Of a DNA stretch of 64,000 nt, positions 1-8,361 are shown in pieces. The first letter of the stretch is position 1; every line of letters begins with the position of its first letter. Made by a program: the position numbers and the translations under genes. Location: positions 2,418,001 to 2,482,000 of the forward strand of contig NZ_CP021404.1 in the NCBI RefSeq assembly GCF_002504165.1, read 5' to 3'. Under the pieces are notes generated by a model that made no database searches, was not told the origin of the DNA, and saw nothing but the letters and a program-made list of their open reading frames with translations. The stretch comes from Pacificitalea manganoxidans. GTDB taxonomy: Bacteria; Pseudomonadota; Alphaproteobacteria; Rhodobacterales; Rhodobacteraceae.

Positions 1-805
1 AGCTGTCGATCTCCTCATCCGTCAGCGGCTGATAAGCAAGGTTGAGGTAGGAGAACACCCAGATTTCGGTCTCGATCCGGATATCGGGCTCGCGTTGCCA
101 GACCTCGCGGATCATCTCATCCTCGTCCATCTCCACCTCAAAGGCACCGCCATCGGCCAGCCCTTGATAAAAGGCGAAGTTGGAGTTAAGCGCACCGACC
201 ACATTGGTCTCGACCAATTCGTTGGCCTCCGCAAACCGGCCCAGAACGTCCAGCCGACTATGGGCGTCGTCCTGCATCATCGCCAGCTTATCCCGGGCCG
301 CTTCTTCGGTGCCGGGATCAAGAAGCGCGTCGCGGGCGGCAATTTCCAGCCCCACGATCCGTTGCCCCAGATCGGAGCCAAAGAACTCTTCCAGCGGCGC
401 AAGGTCTGTCTCAGCCAGCGTCTCAGCCAGCTGCCGCCGGACGATTTGCCCCATGCGGTCGGTGTCGTAGATCTGGTCCACGACCGTCTCCCAGCGCTCT
501 CCGCCGCGCCCGGGGAACATCTCGTCCTCCAGTTCGTCGCCGTAGGACAGACCCTCCTCGCGCATGATGCCCAACAGGCGATCCATGCCCAGCCCGGCAT
601 AGAGCCCTTCGATCCGCTGCACCTGCACCGCGGCGAGCGGCGCGCTTTCCGAGCCCTCCGCGGCCACGCCCGCCTGCGCCAGCGCGGACCCGCCAGTGAG
701 GGGCATCAGAAGCGCCAAGGCGGTCACGGCGCCACGCAGCAGCGTCGCGCCGGAGCGGCGCACCGCCACGGATGACAAGGGGCCACAAGGCCGGGTCGGG
801 TTCAT
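1..805 (-). CDS. DUF2059 domain-containing secreted protein (3' end cut by window)
   Basis: The minus-strand frame is open from an ATG at 805 through the window start, giving 268 visible residues with the C-terminus missing. A GGAGG ribosome site lies just upstream of the ATG. The N-terminus has arginines followed by a hydrophobic stretch ending in ALAQA, a typical Sec signal peptide, so the product is probably periplasmic. The rest is acidic and helical, with a pattern seen in DUF2059 proteins (LYAGLGMDRLLGIM near the start; FAEANELVETN and NSNFAFYQGL further on). The family has no firmly assigned reaction. It stands alone, convergent with nothing visible. Family assignment is by eye and moderately sure. 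Confidence 0.7.
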   Translation of the reverse strand, partial: MNPTRPCGPLSSVAVRRSGATLLRGAVTALALLMPLTGGSALAQAGVAAEGSESAPLAAVQVQRIEGLYAGLGMDRLLGIMREEGLSYGDELEDEMFPGRGGERWETVVDQIYDTDRMGQIVRRQLAETLAETDLAPLEEFFGSDLGQRIVGLEIAARDALLDPGTEEAARDKLAMMQDDAHSRLDVLGRFAEANELVETNVVGALNSNFAFYQGLADGGAFEVEMDEDEMIREVWQREPDIRIETEIWVFSYLNLAYQPLTDEEIDS

Positions 806-1025
806 CTCAACCTCCGGGAGCACAAAGGGCGCACCGGCTTCCGACGCGCGCATGGCCGTAACTCTAGCCCCGCCCGATAAAATTGCCAACTGATGCGCGC
901 AGGTCTGTCCGCGAGAGACATGCGCCACTGCGCACCGACCGCACGCAGGCCCCCTCCCCCGCAGCCTCGGACCTGCCGCCCGGACCTGCGCCGGAGACGC
1001 GGCGATAACGATCCGCAAAAGGGGC

Positions 1026-1054
1026 TTGCACCGCCCCGCCGAACCCCCTAAACC
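1026..1054 (+). promoter_or_regulatory. Candidate sigma-70 promoter of the serine tRNA
   Basis: TTGCAC (1026-1031), a 17-base gap, then TAAACC (1049-1054) lie about 20 bases before the tRNA. Spacing fits a housekeeping promoter, although the -10 is weak. Inferred only from motif and position. Confidence 0.35.
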
Positions 1055-1075
1055 CCGCGCCACCAAGACCCCCGC

Positions 1076-1165
1076 GGAGAGGTGCCGGAGTGGTCGAACG
1101 GGGCGGTCTCGAAAACCGTTGAGCCTTCACGGGTTCCCAGGGTTCGAATCCCTGTCTCTCCGCCA
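1076..1165 (+). tRNA. tRNA-Ser (anticodon CGA)
   Basis: This is a 90-nt class II tRNA with a genome-encoded CCA. The acceptor stem pairs GGAGAGG with TCTCTCC. The anticodon stem-loop is GCGGT-CTCGAAA-ACCGT, so the anticodon is CGA, which reads UCG serine codons. The long variable arm follows, and the T arm carries GGTTCGAATCC. UCG is a common serine codon in GC-rich genomes. The discriminator base is G, as expected for serine tRNAs. Confidence 0.97.
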
Positions 1166-1191
1166 CTAACTCCCCAGAGTATAACTATATG

Positions 1192-1217
1192 CCCAACACC
1201 CCTACGGGTGGCTTGGG
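1192..1217 (+). terminator. Hairpin downstream of tRNA-Ser
   Basis: An imperfect hairpin pairs CCCAA with TTGGG and CACCC with GGGTG around a CTAC loop, 26 bases after the tRNA. There is no T-run. It may end the tRNA transcript and also lies just beyond the convergent lysR stop. Confidence 0.35.
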
Positions 1218-1232
1218 GCCTGTCGCGGGCAT

Positions 1233-2132
1233 TCAGGGGTTCTGGGCCAGCGCTTCGAAGCTGTGCCATAGTGTTTCCGCGACCGGGCCGATGACCGGGC
1301 GGGGTTGGCGGAACGCGTAGATGCCTGCCTCAAACGGTAGGTGGGTGTGGGGGAGCACGATGTCTTGCAGCGCGCCCGAGGCCAGTTCCGCCGCGATCAT
1401 GTGATCCGGCATACGCCCCCAGCCGAGACCGGCGAGCAGCAGGGCTTTCTTGCTGTGGAGGTCCCCGACATACCAGCGGCGCTGCCCCTTCTGCACGCCG
1501 AGTTCCCGATCGAACATGCCGCCCGCCTCCCCGCTGTCGTGAACGATGACTTGCGTGAAGCGACGCAGATCAGACAGGCGGCTCGGCGCGTTCATTGCCG
1601 CAATCAGGGCCGGGGCCGCGACGTTCCGCATGGCATGGCGACCCACTCGCAGGTGGCTTAGACCCTCCTCCTCCAGCAGAACCGAAAGCATCGGCGCGAT
1701 GGCAAGCGCCGCCTCACCTGAGCGGACCGCGCTGACGGCTCCTGACAGCATTTCGGCCCGCAGAACGACCCGCGTATCGGGGAACTCCGCTTGCAGTTTC
1801 GCCAACGCAGGCATCCACAGACCGCTGTCGACGCTGGCATCGATGGCGATTGTGAGCGTTTCCTCCTGACCCTTCTCGAAATGCCGGACAAGCTGCGTCA
1901 GATCATCGGCTTCTGCCAGAACCCGCAGCGATTGCAGATAGACCCGGCGCCCGACCGGGGTCAGATCAAGCCGATACCCGGACCGGTCGAAAAGCTCGGT
2001 CCCGGTCTGAAGCTCCAAGGCCTTTAGCGCCTGACTGACGGCAGGCTGGGTGCGGTTCAGCCGCAGTGACGCCGCCTTGACGGAGCCTGTTTCGACGACC
2101 GCGCGCAACGCTTTCAATTGCTCAAGCTTCAT
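1233..2132 (-). CDS. LysR-family transcriptional regulator
   Basis: A 299-residue protein of normal LysR length. Residues 1-60 form the winged helix-turn-helix (KAASLRLNRTQPAVSQALK), followed by the linker helix and a substrate-binding domain typical of the family. The ATG at 2132 starts directly at the conserved MKLEQLKAL. It is divergent from an FAD-dependent oxidoreductase starting at 2241, with about 108 bases between them, so the likely target is that gene and/or its own promoter. The effector cannot be told from sequence. Confidence 0.9.
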   Translation of the reverse strand: MKLEQLKALRAVVETGSVKAASLRLNRTQPAVSQALKALELQTGTELFDRSGYRLDLTPVGRRVYLQSLRVLAEADDLTQLVRHFEKGQEETLTIAIDASVDSGLWMPALAKLQAEFPDTRVVLRAEMLSGAVSAVRSGEAALAIAPMLSVLLEEEGLSHLRVGRHAMRNVAAPALIAAMNAPSRLSDLRRFTQVIVHDSGEAGGMFDRELGVQKGQRRWYVGDLHSKKALLLAGLGWGRMPDHMIAAELASGALQDIVLPHTHLPFEAGIYAFRQPRPVIGPVAETLWHSFEALAQNP

Positions 2133-2240
2133 CCACGGCCTCCTGTTAAACGTTTCTTATGTAGATCAGTGAAAACTATAAATATCAAAATGGGCGGGAT
2201 GCGCCTATCTATCGTGGATGAGCAGAGAAAGGCCCCATCC

Positions 2241-3323
2241 ATGACCCAGAAAATCGTGATTGTCGGCGGCGGCTATATCGGCGCCGAGCTGGCGCAGTCG
2301 CTCGACGATAAGGCCGATGTGACGCTGATTGAGCCGCGCAGCCACTTCGTGCACGCGCCGGCGATGATCCGGGCCGTGGTCGACCCCGCGCTTCTGGACC
2401 GGGCGCTGATCCCCTATGACGCCCTGCTGGAGCGGGGACGGGTGCTGCGCGCGCGGGCGGCGTCGGTGGACGGATCGGGCGTGACGCTGGAGGACGGGCA
2501 ACATGTTCCCGCCAGTCAGATCGTCATCGCAACCGGGTCTGGCAATGCCACGCCGTTCAAGCCTGCCGGCGACGACATCGAGGCATTCCGCGCGGAAAAT
2601 GCCCGTGTTCATGCGCAGCTTCGCGCGGCCACAAGCGTGGCGATCGTCGGGGGCGGTGCGGTCGGCACCGAACTTGCCGGTGAGATCGCCCATGCCATGC
2701 CCGACAAGCGGATCACGCTGATTTCCGGGCAACCGCGACTGATCCCGGATAAGCCTGCGCGGCTGGGCACCGCCTTGGCGCGCAAGCTGGAACAGGCGGG
2801 CGTGGAGTTGATCTTGGGGCAGCGGGCCAATGACCTTGAAAGTATGACCGCGCCGCATGCGGGCCTTTTGCGGCTCAGCGACGGATCAACGCGCAACTTC
2901 GATCTGATCTTCCCGGCGCTCGGCGCGCGTGCGCAGTCGGACCTTCTGCAAGACTTGCCCGGGGTGCGGATCGGCGCCGCGGGCCGGGTCAAGGTCGATC
3001 CGTGGCTGCGCCCTTCCACCTACCCGAATGTCTTTGCCGCGGGGGATGTGGCTGATCCCGGTGACGCGATGACCATCGTCGCCACCAGCCGCCAACTGCC
3101 GTGGCTTAAGAAAACGCTGCTTGGCCTCGGCGAAGGCACGCCCCTTGAACAACTGAAACGTTACAAGCCGTGGGGGGAGAGGGCGCCCATCCTCGTGCCG
3201 CTTGGGCCGCAGCGCGGGAATTCCTACCTTGGCCTCTTTACCGCAGGCGATCTGGTGACGCGGATGATCAAGGGGAAGGATCTGTTCATCGGGAAATACA
3301 GGCTGCTGTTCAAACAGACCTGA
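2241..3323 (+). CDS. FAD-dependent NAD(P)H oxidoreductase (NDH-2/AIFM2-like)
   Basis: The product has 360 residues. The N-terminal dinucleotide-binding motif IVGGGYIGAEL holds FAD. A second one, VAIVGGGAVGTELAGE near residue 135, should bind NAD(P)H. The VFAAGDVAD motif near the C-terminus contacts the FAD ribitol chain. The fold and length fit the pyridine nucleotide-disulfide oxidoreductase superfamily, closest in feel to AIFM2/FSP1-type or type II NADH dehydrogenases. No redox CXXXXC pair is present. I chose the ATG at 2241 because it starts right before the FAD motif; in-frame ATGs upstream run into the lysR promoter region. It is probably controlled by the divergent LysR protein. The electron acceptor (quinone or other) is unknown. 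Confidence 0.8.
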   Translation: MTQKIVIVGGGYIGAELAQSLDDKADVTLIEPRSHFVHAPAMIRAVVDPALLDRALIPYDALLERGRVLRARAASVDGSGVTLEDGQHVPASQIVIATGSGNATPFKPAGDDIEAFRAENARVHAQLRAATSVAIVGGGAVGTELAGEIAHAMPDKRITLISGQPRLIPDKPARLGTALARKLEQAGVELILGQRANDLESMTAPHAGLLRLSDGSTRNFDLIFPALGARAQSDLLQDLPGVRIGAAGRVKVDPWLRPSTYPNVFAAGDVADPGDAMTIVATSRQLPWLKKTLLGLGEGTPLEQLKRYKPWGERAPILVPLGPQRGNSYLGLFTAGDLVTRMIKGKDLFIGKYRLLFKQT

Positions 3324-3334
3324 CCGGGGCCTCG

Positions 3335-3859
3335 CTAGCGGCGCATCGCGGCGTCGAAGGCTGACAGCTGCTGTCTGTAGTCCTGAAGCCGCGTATTGGC
3401 ACTGCCGTCGATGACGATCAGCACCGTGAACATGGCGATGGCAGTGATGAGGGCCGCGCGCCACGCGGGCGCGTCGACAAACGGGATCAACAGCGCACAG
3501 AGCGCGATGATCGCCGGAAAGACGCGAAACGCCGCGATGCGGTAATCGTTCAGCACCTTGTCGGCGCGGGCGATCTCGGCGCTGAGGAACGCGCCCGGAT
3601 CAGCCCCGTAGGCCGCAGGGATAGCCCCCAGCCGCGTCTGCGCCGGAATGAACAGCCCCACCCCAAGCACCACTAGAAGCCCGCCAGCGACCAGCCCCGG
3701 CAGAACAAAGGCCCGTGCCATGTCGGTCCGGCCTAGCTGCCATAGGGACAGACTGACCAGCATAAACAGCACACCGATGACCGCGAAGAGCGTGGAGGAG
3801 ATCATTTCGGCACGCGCCCAATTGCTTGCCGTTTTAACTACGTCCATCTGTCGATCCAT
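3335..3859 (-). CDS. Small integral membrane protein of unknown function
   Basis: A 174-residue protein that I do not recognise. Hydrophobic segments near residues 20-42, 50-72, 110-126 and 132-150 suggest four membrane helices, with soluble loops between the second and third. It converges on the FAD oxidoreductase, with 11 bases between the stops. An alternative start at 3847 is possible, because the AGGA upstream is very close to the ATG at 3859 but well spaced from 3847. No catalytic motif is visible. Confidence 0.65.
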   Translation of the reverse strand: MDRQMDVVKTASNWARAEMISSTLFAVIGVLFMLVSLSLWQLGRTDMARAFVLPGLVAGGLLVVLGVGLFIPAQTRLGAIPAAYGADPGAFLSAEIARADKVLNDYRIAAFRVFPAIIALCALLIPFVDAPAWRAALITAIAMFTVLIVIDGSANTRLQDYRQQLSAFDAAMRR

Positions 3860-3941
3860 GTCCTGATGGTGACGGCGGCGGAACTGCCCGCTTGGCAGCC
3901 CCGCCCCTTCAGCCTGTCGCCCCGCCAGATTTGCGGTCAGC

Positions 3942-4889
3942 TTACCAGCCCCAGCTAAACCCGGTGTCTTTTTCCGTCCGCGCCCACAGGCGTGTCATGA
4001 CCGCCTTATCATAGGCGTGGGGTTCCAGCGTGCCGCGTCCCACGGGGCCCACCCATTCCATCCGCCCTGTCGGGCCATACAGCGCACGCGGCTCCAGCCC
4101 GTCTTGGGTAGCGCACATCACCTCCGGATAAGCGCCTTTCTCGGCGGATTGGACGAGGGGCGACATCGACATCAGCTTGAACATGATCCGGGTGCCCAAA
4201 CCGCCGCTGGTCTTGATCAGCGACGTGGCCGATGCGCCGGGATGGCAAACATAGACCTCGACCGAACGGCCTGCGGCCTTCACCCGGTCCTGCAACTCGT
4301 AGGCGAACATCATCTGCGCCAGCTTGCTTTGGCTATAGGCAGGGTTGGCGCTGTAGCCGTTGTCCCAGTTCATGTCGTCGAACCGGATGGTGCGCAGTCC
4401 CATTTTGTAGCCAAGACTGGCCACCACGACGATCCGGCCCTGCGATGCCTCGATCCGGTCAAACAGCATCCCGGCGAGAACGAAATGCCCGTAATGGTTG
4501 GTGCCAAGCTGGCTTTCGAACCCGTCCGGGGTCAGCTTCCGGGTGGGCACCTGCGCGATGGCGGCGTTGCAGATGAGCGCGTCGATCCGGGGCACCGTTT
4601 GCAGCGCTTCGGTTGCGGCGGCGCGCACAGATGCCAGATCGGCAAGGTCCATGCGGATGAAGCCCACGTCAGCGTCCGCACCGAACTCACGGCGCAAATC
4701 CTCGACGGCGGCGGTCGATTTTTCCGCACTACGGTTCAGCATTACCACCCGCGCGCCTTTCGACAGCAGGATACGCGCCGCCTGAAACCCTGCGCCCGCA
4801 TTGGCGCCGGTGATGAGATAGGTCTTGCCGGTGAGCGTGCCAAGCTGCGCCGGGGTCCAGCCTTTGGCGCCGAATGTCTTGTCTGCCAT
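3942..4889 (-). CDS. SDR-family NAD(P)-dependent oxidoreductase
   Basis: A 315-residue short-chain dehydrogenase/reductase. The cofactor motif is TGANAGAG near residue 22. An NAA-like ICNAAIA stretch follows, and the catalytic pair is in YSQSK (Tyr-x-x-x-Lys), preceded by the serine of VVASLGY. Length and the long C-terminal part resemble the retinol dehydrogenase/protochlorophyllide reductase-like branch rather than FabG types. I chose the ATG at 4889 because upstream in-frame sequence runs through the operator region. It is divergent from a TetR regulator, with two matching operators between them, so it is very probably repressed by it. The substrate is unknown. Confidence 0.85.
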   Translation of the reverse strand: MADKTFGAKGWTPAQLGTLTGKTYLITGANAGAGFQAARILLSKGARVVMLNRSAEKSTAAVEDLRREFGADADVGFIRMDLADLASVRAAATEALQTVPRIDALICNAAIAQVPTRKLTPDGFESQLGTNHYGHFVLAGMLFDRIEASQGRIVVVASLGYKMGLRTIRFDDMNWDNGYSANPAYSQSKLAQMMFAYELQDRVKAAGRSVEVYVCHPGASATSLIKTSGGLGTRIMFKLMSMSPLVQSAEKGAYPEVMCATQDGLEPRALYGPTGRMEWVGPVGRGTLEPHAYDKAVMTRLWARTEKDTGFSWGW

Positions 4890-5016
4890 GTCAATCAGTC
4901 CTCGAAATCGGGAGCCGTCGGCATCTGACCGGCGGCTGTGATGGGAAGCCCCACGGACCGGATGGGCCGGGTGGCGAATGTTTCGCGGGGCCGCGTCGCG
5001 CCGCAGCGCTTGCGTT

Positions 5017-5036
5017 TGTAAACCTTGCTGTTTACA
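5017..5036. promoter_or_regulatory. TetR-type operator 1
   Basis: A perfect inverted repeat TGTAAAC-N6-GTTTACA in the SDR/tetR intergenic region. It has the same half-sites and spacing as the second copy at 5057-5076, with centres 40 bases apart. Position and symmetry point to binding by the adjacent TetR protein. Confidence 0.8.
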
Positions 5037-5056
5037 TATGCGACAACGGTGCCGAA

Positions 5057-5076
5057 TGTAAACCCGTATGTTTACA
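5057..5076. promoter_or_regulatory. TetR-type operator 2
   Basis: The second perfect copy of TGTAAAC-N6-GTTTACA, extended by one pair (A5056/T5077). It covers an in-frame ATG at 5068. This argues that the regulator starts translation downstream at the GTG at 5104. Confidence 0.8.
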
Positions 5077-5103
5077 TTTTTTGCGGCTAGATGGGGGATT
5101 GCG

Positions 5104-5700
5104 GTGAAGCTCACTGAAAAGAAACGAAAAGATATTCTGGACGCGGCGATTCAGGAGTTTCGGGAGCAGGGGTTCCCCGCCGCGCGGGTGAACCGCATCG
5201 CCGAATTGGCCGAAGTGTCCAAACGCACGCTCTACAAGCATTTCGAAAGCAAGGAGGTGCTGTTTGCCGCCATCACCGACATTCTGCTGGATCAGATCGC
5301 GGCCACGCCCCGCCTGCATTACGCGCCCGACGTGCCGCTAAAGGATCAATTGATCGCGGCGGTCGGCGACTACGTCGCTCATCTGTCGGGTGAGCAATAT
5401 ATGGGCCTTAACCGTCTGGTCATGTCAGAACTGCTGCGCGATCAGGATCTGGCGCAGGCGTTCTTTGCTAAGGCTGCGATGCAGGACGGCCCCATTCAGG
5501 CGCTAATCGGCGATGCGATGCAGTCCGGCGCGCTGCGGCAGGCCGAGCCGGGCTTTGCTGCAGGTCAGCTTCTGTCGATTGTAAAGCATTTCCTGATGTG
5601 GCCCGAGTTCCTGACCGGGGCCAAGGCCGAATTGGACGCCGCCGCCGTCATCGCCGATTGCGTCGATATGTTCCTGACCCATTACGCCGCACCGCGCTAA
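5104..5700 (+). CDS. TetR/AcrR-family transcriptional repressor
   Basis: The product has 198 residues from a GTG start preceded by GGGGGA. The N-terminal domain has the TetR helix-turn-helix pattern (ILDAAIQEFREQGFPAARVNRIAE, then VSKRTLYKHFESKEVLF). The C-terminal ligand domain resembles the TetR_C AcrR-like group. An ATG at 5068 would add twelve residues but lies inside the second operator, so I prefer 5104. The two operators fall just upstream, which predicts autorepression together with control of the divergent SDR gene. The inducer is unknown and may be the SDR substrate. Confidence 0.88.
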   Translation: MKLTEKKRKDILDAAIQEFREQGFPAARVNRIAELAEVSKRTLYKHFESKEVLFAAITDILLDQIAATPRLHYAPDVPLKDQLIAAVGDYVAHLSGEQYMGLNRLVMSELLRDQDLAQAFFAKAAMQDGPIQALIGDAMQSGALRQAEPGFAAGQLLSIVKHFLMWPEFLTGAKAELDAAAVIADCVDMFLTHYAAPR

Positions 5701-5856
5701 GACCGGGCACCGCCCCCGATCAGGCGCGCGACACCGTCGTGGACCGGGCTGCATGCGGGCAGACCCTGCTGGCACGACGTTTGTGTGACCAACTTGGCGG
5801 AGACACCGCGCGACCTACTTCCCCCAGAACCATGGTAGCGATAGCGGAGACCCCGA

Positions 5857-7026
5857 ATGACCCTTTGCATGAACCATTCAGTCACATGGCTTCTCGCTGG
5901 CAGTCTGCTCGCACCGACCTTTGCCGTCGCACATCCCGATCCGGCCCAGTTCGATCAAAGCGCGTTCATCGAAGCGCCGGAGACGGTGGATTGCACGCTG
6001 GATAACGGCACTGAGGCGCAATGTTACCAAGTCACCGTAGGCTATCTGCCCGATGATCTGGAGATCGGCCCATTCTGCCCGGCGACGCTAGATGATGCGG
6101 GGGGCATCTGGGAATGGACCGGCGAAAACGCGGGCCTTTACCGGGTCGACGGCGACTTCCTTCGGATGCTGGACGAACTGGGCTACCGGTTCTTTGACGA
6201 CGAGGGCAATGTGTATTCTGTCGATAACGCGACCGAACGGCCCACCGTGGACCACGCCTGTATCAATGTGTCGGCGGACGAAAGTGTCGAGATCACGATG
6301 CTACTGCCCGTAGACCCGATAAAGGCCGACACCCCGTCTGATTTGGGCACGGTGTCCAAGGTGGGTGTGGCGCTCGACGGTGTGCCGATCTTCTCGGATG
6401 CGCCCGAAATCCAAGTGACCGGCCACATGCCCGCGCTCGACACTTGCGGCGGGCATATCGATCCCGGCGGCTGGTATCATTGGCATAGCACCGCGACCGA
6501 CATCGAAACGACCTTTGCCGAGGAAAACGTCGCCGCCGACTGTGCACTGGCTCAAGACCCCAGCGCCCAATTTGGCTACGCCTTCGACGGGTTCGCCATC
6601 TATGGCAGCGCCGAGGCGGACGGCGCGGCCCCCACCGATCTGGACGCCTGCAACGGCCATGTCGGACCGGTCGCGGGGGGAGAAGAGGTCTATCACTATC
6701 ACGCCTCAAAGAAGTTCCCGACACTGCCGGCCTGCCTTGTCGGGGTTCAGGCGCAGAACAACTTCTCCACCACCGCGACCGCCGGCGTTGGCGCCACCCG
6801 CGCTGGCGAAGACGGGCGCAATGAGCCGCCGCGCCCCGGCGACGGGGCTCCGGGCGCAATGCCTCCCGGCTTTGAGCAGGCAGCCGAAACGCTTGGCGTC
6901 AGCGCAGAGGCGTTGCTGGAGGCGATGGAGGCCGCAGGCGGACCGAGCGCCGATCTGGCGGAGGTCGCCGCCGCATTGGGTCTCGACGAAGAAGCCCTAC
7001 GCGCAGCGATGCCTGCCCGCCCCTAA
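5857..7026 (+). CDS. YHYH domain-containing secreted protein, copy 1
   Basis: A 389-residue protein with an N-terminal signal peptide (cleavage probably after FAVA). The central part is a YHYH-family domain: a histidine-rich WYHWHS at about residue 206, a Cys-Gly-Gly-His motif just before it, CNGHVGP near 266 and YHYH at 279-282, with conserved cysteines around them. Such His/Cys clusters suggest metal binding, but no activity is established for the family. The last 55 residues hold two copies of a helical motif of the form AAxxLGVSxExLxxAM. The start has GGAG eight bases upstream. It sits 31 bases before a paralogue and is probably cotranscribed with it. Confidence 0.85.
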   Translation: MTLCMNHSVTWLLAGSLLAPTFAVAHPDPAQFDQSAFIEAPETVDCTLDNGTEAQCYQVTVGYLPDDLEIGPFCPATLDDAGGIWEWTGENAGLYRVDGDFLRMLDELGYRFFDDEGNVYSVDNATERPTVDHACINVSADESVEITMLLPVDPIKADTPSDLGTVSKVGVALDGVPIFSDAPEIQVTGHMPALDTCGGHIDPGGWYHWHSTATDIETTFAEENVAADCALAQDPSAQFGYAFDGFAIYGSAEADGAAPTDLDACNGHVGPVAGGEEVYHYHASKKFPTLPACLVGVQAQNNFSTTATAGVGATRAGEDGRNEPPRPGDGAPGAMPPGFEQAAETLGVSAEALLEAMEAAGGPSADLAEVAAALGLDEEALRAAMPARP

Positions 7027-7057
7027 CCAGACGCAGCAGCCACAGGAGACCACGAAC

Positions 7058-8077
7058 ATGTCAAGAACAGCGCTTTATACCACTGTCGCTGCAACGGCAG
7101 TGACCGCCGTTACGGTCCTGCAGGTGTCATCGGCACATGCTCAGAACGGCCCCGACAAACCCGTGGACACGAGCGCGGCGGTCGCCTCTGCCGAATGGGC
7201 CGACAACGTGACCATTACCGTCGACGATGCGGAACAGACCTTTACCTTCCAGTCCGACGGCATCCCCGATCACGGCTTTGCCGAGAAATATCTGATCCCC
7301 ACCGACCCAACGAACCAGCCGTTTGCCAACAAGCCCGCGGACTTCTTCGATGTGGTCAACTCCGCAGACTACTTCACGGAAACGCCGATCGACACCACCA
7401 TCACCACCGTGCCGACCTATACCGACGAGGCCACACAGACCTCCCTAGGGCGCATCGGCGTGGCGCTGAGCGGGGCGCAGCTGTTCAACGATTACGAAGA
7501 CATGGAGCGCGCCGTCGTCGCGCTGGACGATCAGGTGGTCCACGACCATGTGGCGTTTCTGGATGACTGTAACGGCCATACGCTCGTCGACGGGTCGAAC
7601 TATCACTACCACGGTATTCCGGTCTGTCTGACCAGCCGGCTGGAGGTCGAGGGGGAGCATTCGCGCATGCTCGGCGTTCTCGAAGACGGTTTTCCCGTCT
7701 ATGCAAATCAGGACATGAACGGCGCACCGATCGGCAACGACAGCCTCGACGAGTGCAGCGGCCATGTCGGCCCGACCCCGGAATTTCCGGACGGCACTTA
7801 CCATTATCATCTGACCGCCGACGAAGCGCCTTACATGATCGATTGCTATCATGGCGAGATCGAGCAGGCGTCCTTTGGAGGCCCCGACAACGGCCCGGAT
7901 TTCGCAGCTGCCGCGGAGCAACTGGGCGTCAGCGAGCAGATTTTAATGGAAGCGCTTGGCACCTCCATGCCCCCTGATTTCGCGGCTGCCGCAGCCCAGC
8001 TTGGCGTCAGTGAGGATGATCTGCGCGCGGCCCTGCCCGCACCTGCTCAGGGCCAAGGTCAGGCTGGCCGTCCATAA
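7058..8077 (+). CDS. YHYH domain-containing secreted protein, copy 2
   Basis: The product has 339 residues. The start at 7058 has AGGAG upstream and opens a clear signal peptide ending in SSAHA. It carries two full YHYH motifs, at residues 182-185 and 248-251, each preceded by a Cys-x-Gly-His element (CNGHTL, CSGHVGP). Like its neighbour it ends in two copies of a short helical repeat (FAAAAEQLGVSEQ, FAAAAAQLGVSED). The pair looks like an old tandem duplication that has diverged strongly outside the motifs. Both are predicted to be exported, and a joint role in metal or surface chemistry is a guess only. Confidence 0.85.
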   Translation: MSRTALYTTVAATAVTAVTVLQVSSAHAQNGPDKPVDTSAAVASAEWADNVTITVDDAEQTFTFQSDGIPDHGFAEKYLIPTDPTNQPFANKPADFFDVVNSADYFTETPIDTTITTVPTYTDEATQTSLGRIGVALSGAQLFNDYEDMERAVVALDDQVVHDHVAFLDDCNGHTLVDGSNYHYHGIPVCLTSRLEVEGEHSRMLGVLEDGFPVYANQDMNGAPIGNDSLDECSGHVGPTPEFPDGTYHYHLTADEAPYMIDCYHGEIEQASFGGPDNGPDFAAAAEQLGVSEQILMEALGTSMPPDFAAAAAQLGVSEDDLRAALPAPAQGQGQAGRP

Positions 8078-8087
8078 GGCTGCGGCT

Positions 8088-8118
8088 GGGGCGGTGTGAT
8101 CGTGAGCCACACCGCCCC
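8088..8118 (+). terminator. Terminator-like hairpin after the YHYH pair
   Basis: A perfect 10-bp stem GGGGCGGTGT / ACACCGCCCC, extendable by one G-C pair, begins 11 bases after the second YHYH stop. No T-run follows, as for several other terminators in this window. Just beyond it, at 8281-8338, are two further short hairpins before the HAD gene; I see no gene between 8078 and 8361. Confidence 0.55.
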
Positions 8119-8361
8119 GCTCGACACGTCCCGCAACGCCGAAGACAGGAACACCCGTGCCTTCGACGCCTCGGGCTATCGCAAGGCTGACGCTGATACG
8201 AAGGGCCGCCTACCGATGGGTTACGACGAGGCAAAGTTGATCTTAGGCTCTGACCTTCGGCGCTGGTCATATGCCGCCATGCAACCCCATGCCCATTCAC
8301 GGGGTTGCGACAGGGCGGAGGTCGCGCATAGCCTCCGCTGATCTCAAAGGAACGGACCCCC

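Noticed and set aside
2160-2215. LysR-type box between the first lysR gene and the FAD oxidoreductase
   Set aside because: The AT-rich stretch contains only an imperfect TGA-N12-TCA symmetry. Nothing repeats elsewhere, so I cannot separate it from chance.
6515-7057. Upstream extension of the second YHYH gene
   Set aside because: It overlaps the first YHYH gene in another frame; the ATG at 7058 has AGGAG and opens a proper signal peptide.
8096-8341. Possible 81-codon gene between the YHYH pair and the dehalogenase-like gene
   Set aside because: It would begin inside the terminator hairpin at a GTG without a ribosome site, and the sequence matches no family I know.
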